Assembly (NCBI GenBank): GCA_947495685.1
Contig: CANLZY010000001.1
Span: 183,511 to 247,510, forward strand
Origin: an uncultured Tropicimonas sp.
GTDB lineage: Bacteria; Pseudomonadota; Alphaproteobacteria; Rhodobacterales; Rhodobacteraceae
Length of the DNA: 64,000 nt
Reading direction: 5' to 3'
Made by a program: the position numbers and the translations under genes. Below are positions 57,895 to 64,000 of the stretch, piece after piece; positions within the stretch are counted from its first letter, which is position 1, and each line of letters begins with the position of its first letter. A model generated the notes under the pieces. It was not told the DNA's origin. It saw only the letters and a list, made by a program, of their open reading frames with translations, and ran no database searches.

Positions 57895-59670
57895 TCAGGC
57901 GCCCTTTTGCGGCCGCATGTCGGTGGCGGAGATCCCGGCGACTTCGACCGGGTTCTTCATTGCGTCGCGGCGGAACGGTTCGCCCAATTCCTGGTTGATC
58001 AGGGCCTCGATCAGCGTCGTCTTGCCAGCGGCCTGATCCTTGAGCGCCTGGTTCAGCGCGGCGGTCAGCTCCTCCATGGTTCGGGCGACGACTCCGTTCA
58101 GGCCACAAGCCTTGGCGATACCGGCATAGGAGACCTGTTCGTCCAGCTCCGTGCCGACGAAATTGTCGTCGTACCACAGGGTCGAGTTCCGCTTTTCCGC
58201 GCCCCACTGGTAATTGCGGAACACGATCTGGGTGATCGCCGGCCATTCGCCCCGACCGATCGCCGTGAGTTCCGTCACCGCGATGCCAAACGCCCCGTCG
58301 CCCGAGAAACCGACAACCGGCGTATCCGGGCAAGCGATCTTGGCGCCGACGATGGAGGGCAACCCGTAGCCGCAGGGGCCGAACAGGCCGGGCGCGAGGT
58401 ATTTGCGGCCTTCCTCGAAGGTCGGGTAGGCATTGCCGATGGCGCAGTTGTTGCCGATGTCCGACGAGATGATCGCCTCCTTGGGCAGGGCGGCCTGAAT
58501 GGCGCGCCAGGCCATGCGGGGGGACATCCACTCGGGTTTGGCATCCCGGGCACGCTCGTTCCAGGTTGTGCCGGGGTCGTCGTCTTCGTGGTCCATCGAG
58601 GACAATTGCTGCGCCCAGGCCGATTTGGTCTGCGCGACGGTGTTCTTGCGCGTTTCGCGCCCCTCGTCGCCAGCGGTGCCGGACAGCTTGGCGAGGATCG
58701 ATTCCGCGACCATTTTGCTGTCGCCGACGATGCCGACGGTGACGGGCTTGGTCAGGCCGATGCGGTCGGGGTTGATGTCGACCTGGATGATCTTGGCGTC
58801 CTTGGGCCAGTAGTCCATGCCATAGCCGGGCAGGGTGGAGAACGGGTTGAGCCGGGTGCCGAGCGCCAGCACCACGTCGGCCTGCGCGATCAGTTCCATG
58901 CCGGCCTTGTTGCCGTTATAGCCGAGTGGGCCGGCAAACAGCGGATGCGAGCCGGGGAAGGCGTCGTTGTGCTGGTAGCCGCAGCAGACCGGGGCGGTGA
59001 GGCGTTCGGCCAGCGCCATGGAGGCGGGGATGGCCTTGCCCAGAACGACGCCGGCACCATTGAGGATGACCGGAAACTTCGCGGTGCTGAGCAACTCGGC
59101 GGCCTGTGCGATGGCCTCTTCGCCACCGGCTGGGCGCTCGAAGGCGACGATGGCCGGCAGATCGATGTCGATGACCTGGGTGAAGAAATCGCGCGGCACG
59201 TTGATCTGTGCGGGGGCGGAAGCGCGGTGCGCGTTCATGATCACGCGGTTCAGGACTTCGGCCATTCGGGAGGGGTCACGGACCTCTTCCTGATAGGCGA
59301 CCATGTCCTTGAACAACGCCATTTGCTCGACTTCCTGAAAACCGCCCTGACCGAGGGTCTTGTTGGCGGCTTGCGGGGTCACCAGAAGCAGCGGCGTGTG
59401 GTTCCAGTAGGCGGTCTTCACGGCGGTGACGAAATTGGTGATGCCGGGGCCGTTCTGGGCGATCATCATCGACATCTTGCCGCTGGCGCGGGTGTAACCG
59501 TCGGCCATCATGCCGCCGGACCCTTCGTGGGCACAATCCCAGAAGGTGATGCCAGCCTTGGGGAACAGGTCGGAGATCGGCATGAAGGCGGAGCCGATAA
59601 TGCCGAAGGCATGCTCGATTCCGTGCATCTGGAGGGTTTTGACGAAGGCCTCTTCAGTCGTCATCTTCAT
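57895..59670 (-). CDS. xsc: Sulfoacetaldehyde acetyltransferase
   Basis: 591 residues, the usual length. Thiamin-diphosphate enzyme that turns sulfoacetaldehyde and phosphate into acetyl phosphate and sulfite. FVKTLQMHGIEHAFGIIGSA starts the pyrimidine-binding part; MIAQNGPGITNFVTAVKTAY follows. The ThDP motif GDGAFGIAVTELTAIGRGEW leads to IVFRNYQW in the C-terminal domain. PVCCGYQHNDAFPGSHPLFA is characteristic of Xsc. Start at 59670 or the second ATG two codons on. Clustering with tpa and tauR supports the assignment over acetolactate synthase. Confidence 0.95.
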   Translation of the reverse strand: MKMTTEEAFVKTLQMHGIEHAFGIIGSAFMPISDLFPKAGITFWDCAHEGSGGMMADGYTRASGKMSMMIAQNGPGITNFVTAVKTAYWNHTPLLLVTPQAANKTLGQGGFQEVEQMALFKDMVAYQEEVRDPSRMAEVLNRVIMNAHRASAPAQINVPRDFFTQVIDIDLPAIVAFERPAGGEEAIAQAAELLSTAKFPVILNGAGVVLGKAIPASMALAERLTAPVCCGYQHNDAFPGSHPLFAGPLGYNGNKAGMELIAQADVVLALGTRLNPFSTLPGYGMDYWPKDAKIIQVDINPDRIGLTKPVTVGIVGDSKMVAESILAKLSGTAGDEGRETRKNTVAQTKSAWAQQLSSMDHEDDDPGTTWNERARDAKPEWMSPRMAWRAIQAALPKEAIISSDIGNNCAIGNAYPTFEEGRKYLAPGLFGPCGYGLPSIVGAKIACPDTPVVGFSGDGAFGIAVTELTAIGRGEWPAITQIVFRNYQWGAEKRNSTLWYDDNFVGTELDEQVSYAGIAKACGLNGVVARTMEELTAALNQALKDQAAGKTTLIEALINQELGEPFRRDAMKNPVEVAGISATDMRPQKGA

Positions 59671-59766
59671 GGGGGGAACTCCTGCAGGACATAGAGCACC
59701 GGGTCGGTGCCATCATCGCTGTTCTAGCGATCCACCCGGGATGTGCGTTAGGGCCAGCTGGATCAT

Positions 59767-61239
59767 CTAGATAGTGCCAGTTTCCCGAATGGCAGTGGCG
59801 ACGCGGGCAATGCCCTCGGGGATGCGCGCCGAGGCGATGGAAGAATAGGCCAACCGGAAGAAACGGTGGTTGTCGTGCTCCGGTCCGAAGAAGGCGCGCC
59901 CCGGCTCGATCAGCACATCAACCTCTCGCAGTCTCAGGGCAAGTTGGGTCGTGTCCACGCCATCGGGGGCCCGCATCCAGAACGACGAGCCACCAAAGGT
60001 GTTCTTGCCCACAAGGTCGAGGCCATGGTCGCGGATGCATTGCTCCATGATGGCACGGCGCTGGCGAAAGGCGCGGCCCATCCGGTTCACCTGGGCATCG
60101 TAATGCCCCATCGACAGGAAATAGGCGGCGGTGCGCTGTATGTGCCCCGGCGGGTGGCGCAGCACCAGCGCGCGCAGGGCGCGGGCCTCGCGAATGAAGG
60201 GTTCGGGCGCAACGAGGTAGCCCAGCCGCAGGCCCGGAAACAGCGACTTTGAAAAGGAGCCGGTGTAGATGACCGTGCCGTCGCGATCCAGGGACTTGAG
60301 GGCGGGCGACGGAGAGTTCAGGAAGGACATCTCGAATTCGTAGTCATCCTCGACGATCAGGAACCCCTGACGAACCGCCTTCTCCAGCAGCGCCCTGCGA
60401 CGTGCCAGCGGCATGGTCGTGTTGGTCGGGCAATGATGACTGGCCGTGGTGAAGACCACATCGATTCCCGGTGGCAGGGCCTCTGGCGGCAGGCCGTCCC
60501 CATCGACATCGACAGAGACGGTACTGCACCGCGTCTGTGCCAGTATCTCGCGCAGCCCGGGGTAGCATGGGTTTTCCAGCGCCGCCGTGCGCCGTTGGGT
60601 CAACAGGATCTGGGACGATATCCAAAGGGCATTCTGTGCGCCCATGGTCAGCAGGATCTCTTCGGGGCGGGCCGTGATCCCCCGTCGCGGCAGGATGTTG
60701 CGCAGGATGTATTCGATCAGGCGCGGGTCGTCGCGTTCGTAGTAATCGGAGGTGAGTGCCTCGAAATCCTTCTGACCAAGCGCCTGAAGCGCACATTGGC
60801 GCCAGTTCTGGTGGTCGAACAGGCGAGGATCGGCCTGACCGTAGATGAAGGGAAAGCGGTAGTCGCGCCAGTTGAGCGGCCGGGTCAGCGGTGCATAGCC
60901 GGAAAAGCGGCGGCCGATCGCACGGGCCCAGTCCACCTGGCTGTCATCGGTGCGGGATGGCGGAGGGAAGGTCGGCGGGCGTGGTGCATTCTCCGAAATG
61001 AAATACCCGGACCGACCACGGGATGTGAGGTACTCGTTCGCAACCAGCTCCGTATAGGCAATGGTCACTGTGATCCGGGAGACGCCGAGGAAGTCGGCGA
61101 GCTTGCGGCTGGAGGGCATTCGCTCGCCAGGCAGGAAGCGACCGGACAGGATCGCCTCGGCAACGCATTGCTGGATCTGCTGCTGAAGCGTCCGGTCGCT
61201 GTCCGGATCAAGGAAGAAGGTCTCTGTCGGGATGGCCAT
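59767..61239 (-). CDS. tauR: MocR-type (GntR-aminotransferase) regulator TauR
   Basis: 490 residues. N-terminal GntR winged helix: LQQQIQQCVAEAILSGRFLP, MPSSRKLADFLGVSRITVTI, YTELVANEYLTSRGRSGYFI. C-terminal aminotransferase-I-like domain: EEILLTMGAQNALWISSQIL, FTTASHHCPTNTTMPLARRR, VEDDYEFEMSFLNSPSPALK and VIYTGSFSKSLFPGLRLGYL, the last with the PLP Lys. Such regulators bind PLP and an amine and activate taurine genes. It lies between tpa and xsc in one direction. A CTGGACTTAC sequence is 25 bases upstream of its ATG. Confidence 0.9.
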   Translation of the reverse strand: MAIPTETFFLDPDSDRTLQQQIQQCVAEAILSGRFLPGERMPSSRKLADFLGVSRITVTIAYTELVANEYLTSRGRSGYFISENAPRPPTFPPPSRTDDSQVDWARAIGRRFSGYAPLTRPLNWRDYRFPFIYGQADPRLFDHQNWRQCALQALGQKDFEALTSDYYERDDPRLIEYILRNILPRRGITARPEEILLTMGAQNALWISSQILLTQRRTAALENPCYPGLREILAQTRCSTVSVDVDGDGLPPEALPPGIDVVFTTASHHCPTNTTMPLARRRALLEKAVRQGFLIVEDDYEFEMSFLNSPSPALKSLDRDGTVIYTGSFSKSLFPGLRLGYLVAPEPFIREARALRALVLRHPPGHIQRTAAYFLSMGHYDAQVNRMGRAFRQRRAIMEQCIRDHGLDLVGKNTFGGSSFWMRAPDGVDTTQLALRLREVDVLIEPGRAFFGPEHDNHRFFRLAYSSIASARIPEGIARVATAIRETGTI

Positions 61240-61263
61240 GTCTGGTCTGGTCGCTGCAAGAAA

Positions 61264-61273
61264 CTGGACTTAC
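61264..61273 (+). promoter_or_regulatory. Candidate TauR half-site upstream of tauR
   Basis: CTGGACTTAC matches the CTGGACTTAA-type repeat reported for TauR in Rhodobacter, as I remember it. Only one clear copy is seen; a loose CTGGTC lies nearer the ATG. Possible autoregulation. Confidence 0.35.
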
Positions 61274-61367
61274 AGCTTGCGCCGATGCGTGGCCTGCGTA
61301 AAGCGTTGATCGCGGTCGGGCCGGCGGGCGCCACTCGACCGGTGGCGCCCAGCGGATCCAGAGGGTG

Positions 61368-62750
61368 CTAGCCAAAGACGCGGGTGAGCGCGTTGTCGAT
61401 GGCATCGGTGATCTGGTCGATATCGTCGGGCGTCGCGATCAGGGCCGGCGACAGGCAGAGCGTGTTGTTGAACCCGGCCAGCGACCTGTTGGTCACGCCG
61501 ATGATAACACCCTGCGCCATGCAGTCGGCCACAACGGCCTGGGCCTGCTTTTCGTCGACCGGTTCCTTGGTGACCCGATCCGAGACCAATTCCGCACCGC
61601 AGAACAGACCCTTGCCGCGAACATCCCCGATCACCGCATGGCGTTCGGCCAGGTCGGACAGGTTGCCCATCAGCCGTCCGCCCATCGCGTCCGTATTGTC
61701 CAGCAGCCCTTCGTCCTCGATGATACGCATGTTTTCCAGAGCAGCCGCCGGCCCGGCGGTACAGCCGCCAAAGGTCGAGATATCGCGGAAATAGTTGAGC
61801 GGATCGCCGGCATCGTCCTTGAACATCTCGAAGACGGCTTCTGTCGTCACCGTGCAGGCAATTGCCGCGTAGCCGGAGGCGACGCCCTTGGCCATGGTGA
61901 CGAAATCAGGCTTCACGCCGTAGTGCTGATAGCCGAACCATGTGCCGGTGCGACCAACGCCACAGACGACCTCGTCGATATGCAACAGCACGTCGTACTT
62001 GGTGCAGATCTCCTGCACGCGGTTCCAGTAACCTGCGGGGGGGACGATGACGCCGCCCCCGGCAGTGATCGGCTCCAGACACAACGCTCCGACGGTATCG
62101 GGGCCCTCGCGCAGGATGACCTCCTCGATCGCGTTGGCGGCGGCAAGGCCGTAATCCTCGGCATCGGGAAACTGGTTGCGGTATTCAAGGCAGTGGGGCA
62201 CCTCGACGAACCCCGGCGTGAAGGGGCCGTATTGCTCCGCCCGCTGAGGTTGACCGCAGGCCGACAAGGTGGTGATCGACGTGCCGTGATAGTCGCGTTC
62301 GCGATACAGGATCTTGTGCTTGCGCCCGCCATGCCGCTTCGCGGCGATCTGGCGGACCATCTTGAACACCTTCTCGTTCGCCTCGGTGCCGGAGTTGTTG
62401 TAGTAGACGCGGCTCATCCCCGGCATCTTTTCGATCAACTTCTCGGCGAAGAGCGAGCCCGGTATCGACCCGGCCGATTGAGCGAAATAGTTCAACTTGA
62501 CCAGCTGGTCACGCACGGCGTTGGCGATGGATTCGCGACCGTAGCCGACGTTGACGGTCCAGACCCCGCCAGAAACGGCGTCCAGGTGCTCCTTGCCGGC
62601 GGCATCCCAGACCCGCATCCCCTTGCCCTCCACGATAATCCGCGGGTCCACTGTTTCCAATGACTTGTGCTGCAACAGGTGGTGCCAGACGTGGGCCCGA
62701 TCGGCTTCGATGATGCGGGCCATGTCATTGAACGGGACAGAACGGTTCAT
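61368..62750 (-). CDS. tpa: Taurine-pyruvate aminotransferase
   Basis: 460 residues, class III PLP aminotransferase. It moves the amino group of taurine to pyruvate, giving alanine and sulfoacetaldehyde, the substrate of Xsc. VSGGVWTVNVGYGRESIANA, YYNNSGTEANEKVFKMVRQI, YRERDYHGTSITTLSACGQP, LLHIDEVVCGVGRTGTWFGY and FVTMAKGVASGYAAIACTVT, the last with Lys288. Start MNRSVPFNDMARI at 62750 is the family start; an upstream in-frame start adds 20 residues. Divergent from tauA across 615 bases. Confidence 0.95.
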   Translation of the reverse strand: MNRSVPFNDMARIIEADRAHVWHHLLQHKSLETVDPRIIVEGKGMRVWDAAGKEHLDAVSGGVWTVNVGYGRESIANAVRDQLVKLNYFAQSAGSIPGSLFAEKLIEKMPGMSRVYYNNSGTEANEKVFKMVRQIAAKRHGGRKHKILYRERDYHGTSITTLSACGQPQRAEQYGPFTPGFVEVPHCLEYRNQFPDAEDYGLAAANAIEEVILREGPDTVGALCLEPITAGGGVIVPPAGYWNRVQEICTKYDVLLHIDEVVCGVGRTGTWFGYQHYGVKPDFVTMAKGVASGYAAIACTVTTEAVFEMFKDDAGDPLNYFRDISTFGGCTAGPAAALENMRIIEDEGLLDNTDAMGGRLMGNLSDLAERHAVIGDVRGKGLFCGAELVSDRVTKEPVDEKQAQAVVADCMAQGVIIGVTNRSLAGFNNTLCLSPALIATPDDIDQITDAIDNALTRVFG

Positions 62751-63365
62751 CTGCGGTTCCTTTGAAATCCGGGATGGAGGCGCGCCGGGATCGTTTTTCG
62801 ACCGGCGCAATTGGTCTCAAACTGCATGGAAAATGAACGCGGAATAGGTCCAGATGATTTCTTAGCCTAGCGCCAGAAAGCCAGCATGGTTGCCAGACGT
62901 CGCTTCCGCCGTAAGCATAACCTCAGGAAACGAGTTGCGAAAGACAGGACCAGAGAGGGGCTCTCGCTGGATCAGGATCTTTTCTGGGGTAGGGACAGGG
63001 CACCGCGCCATGAAAGACGTCAATACGTTGTGGAACGTTACAAATCCGCGGCCCGATCCGCGGCAACGGATTGTCAGCGATGCTGCTTGTGCGGGCCTTC
63101 TACGGATTGGTCGTGCCGCAGGATCGGCTTGCCGATGTCGCGATAAAACGAATGCGCCTGCGGGATCGAATGGTGGCGGGATCATGACCATTTTCCTGCC
63201 GGTCGAACCGCGCCGATTGCAAGACGGTTTGCATGTCGTCGCTGGCATGCAAAGCTGCGCCGGCAGGGCAGAACCACCTGTCGCATCGCGGCAGTTCAGG
63301 GGGCTTTGCGCCACCACCAAAGCACGCGGAGCCGTGCATCACACCACCAACAGGGAAACACTCCA
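62751..63365. other. tpa-tauA divergent intergenic region
   Basis: 615 bases, long for this compact chromosome. It must drive tpa leftward and tauA rightward. It holds the candidate TauR repeats at 62844. A plus-strand frame (about 62890-63369) is open but is not a recognised protein. No RNA structure was identified. Confidence 0.6.
62844..62876 (-). promoter_or_regulatory. Candidate TauR direct repeats upstream of tpa
   Basis: Read on the minus strand: CTGGCGCTAG, 13 bases, CTGGACCTAT. Start-to-start spacing is 23 bases. MocR regulators bind such direct repeats, and the second copy fits the CTGGACYTAA form. They lie about 95-125 bases before the tpa start. Confidence 0.4.
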
Positions 63366-64000
63366 ATGAAACAGACACTTCGGACGATACTTGCCGGAAG
63401 CGTGATGGCCATGTCGGCTCAGGCGGCCGTGGCGATGGACGAGATCACGGTTGCGTATTTCCTCGAATGGCCGATGCCGTTCCAGTACGCCAAGGCGATG
63501 GGGACCTATGACGAGGCCCTGGGCGTCAAGGTGAACTGGGTGTCGTTCGACGCCGGGACCGCGATGTCGGCAGCGATGGCCTCGGGCGATGTGCATATCT
63601 CGGTCAGCCAGGGTCTGCCGCCCTTCGTGGTTGCGACCTCTGCCGGACAGGACCTGCAGATCGTCGATGTGGCGGTGAGCTATTCGGAGAACGACAACTG
63701 CGTTGTCGCCGAGGCGCTGGAGATCGACAAGGACAGTGCCAAGGAGCTTGAAGGCAAGAAGGTCGGTGTGCCGATCGGCACGGCGGCGCACTACAACTTC
63801 CTCAAGCAGATGAGCCACTTCGGCGTCGACATCAAGTCGATGGAAATCGTCGACATGGCGCCGCCCGACGGCGCGGCGGCTTTCGCCCAGGGCAACCTGG
63901 ACATGGTCTGTGGCTGGGGCGGTTCGCTGCGCCGGATGCTGGAGCATGGCAACGTGCTGCTGACCGGTGCCGAAAAGGAAGAGCTTGGCATCCTGGTCTT
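63366..64000 (+). CDS. tauA: Taurine ABC transporter substrate-binding protein (3' end off window)
   Basis: 211 codons visible, reading into the right edge. Signal peptide: KQTLRTILAGSVMAMSAQAA. The periplasmic fold has ITVAYFLEWPMPFQYAKAM, WVSFDAGTAMSAAMASGDVH, ISVSQGLPPFVVATSAGQDL and VGVPIGTAAHYNFLKQMSHF, as in TauA. Divergent from tpa. tauB and tauC would be expected to the right. Confidence 0.92.
   Translation, partial: MKQTLRTILAGSVMAMSAQAAVAMDEITVAYFLEWPMPFQYAKAMGTYDEALGVKVNWVSFDAGTAMSAAMASGDVHISVSQGLPPFVVATSAGQDLQIVDVAVSYSENDNCVVAEALEIDKDSAKELEGKKVGVPIGTAAHYNFLKQMSHFGVDIKSMEIVDMAPPDGAAAFAQGNLDMVCGWGGSLRRMLEHGNVLLTGAEKEELGILV

Noticed and set aside
57754..59694. 646-codon plus-strand frame opposite xsc
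   Set aside because: Antisense shadow; xsc motifs are intact on the other strand.
62890..63369. Plus-strand frame in the tpa-tauA gap
   Set aside because: No family or ribosome site, and it overlaps the probable regulatory region.

Overview
The window is GC-rich alphaproteobacterial chromosome. Gene content and order point to the Rhodobacteraceae, probably the Roseobacter group: split glyQ/glyS followed by a PPDK-like gene, folB-folP-glmM, a VPLPA-type C-terminal sorting signal, TRAP-independent TctABC uptake, and a taurine (tpa/tauR/xsc/tauZ/tauA) cluster. This assignment rests on gene order and family recognition; no search was run. I see no rRNA, tRNA or CRISPR.

Layout. 1-1.7 kb (minus, runs off the left edge): a secreted SPOR/peptidoglycan-binding/trypsin-fold protein that has lost its catalytic triad. 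1.9-9.6 kb: glyQ, a small membrane-anchored protein, gltS, glyS and a pyruvate-phosphate-dikinase-like enzyme. 9.8-13.9 kb: a SleB-type cell-wall hydrolase, then folB (with an extra C-terminal domain), folP and glmM. 13.9-18.1 kb (minus): an EamA exporter, a PQQ sugar dehydrogenase-cytochrome c fusion and a CoA-transferase. 18.3-20.4 kb: ilvC, divergent from two overlapping Lrp/AsnC regulators. 20.4-29.8 kb: an unassigned Rossmann-like protein, a class V aminotransferase, metG, an MFS transporter, waaA, a YihY/BrkB membrane protein and gpsA.

30.2-35.4 kb is the accessory and decayed part: an exported VPLPA-CTERM-like protein, a broken YtcJ-like amidohydrolase (two frameshifts and an internal deletion), a wrecked IS1595-type transposase, and about 1.5 kb with no supportable gene. 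From 35.4 kb the order is ackA, a DUF3604 protein and an L,D-transpeptidase, then tctCBA (minus), malonyl-CoA decarboxylase, an Lrp regulator divergent from a cysteine-desulfurase-like enzyme, a VOC protein and a GNAT acetyltransferase.

48.6-64 kb is an osmolyte-catabolism block. A five-gene minus-strand operon (XRE-cupin regulator, flavoprotein-GcvT, MttB-like methyltransferase, homocysteine methyltransferase, second flavoprotein-GcvT) looks built to strip methyl groups from a quaternary or tertiary amine such as glycine betaine. Two identical-geometry inverted repeats lie just upstream of the regulator. Next to it, the taurine genes tpa, tauR, xsc and tauZ read leftward and tauA starts rightward at the right edge. 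Xsc makes acetyl phosphate and sulfite. TauZ probably exports the sulfur anion. AckA, 20 kb away, could convert the acetyl phosphate, and no pta is present in the window.
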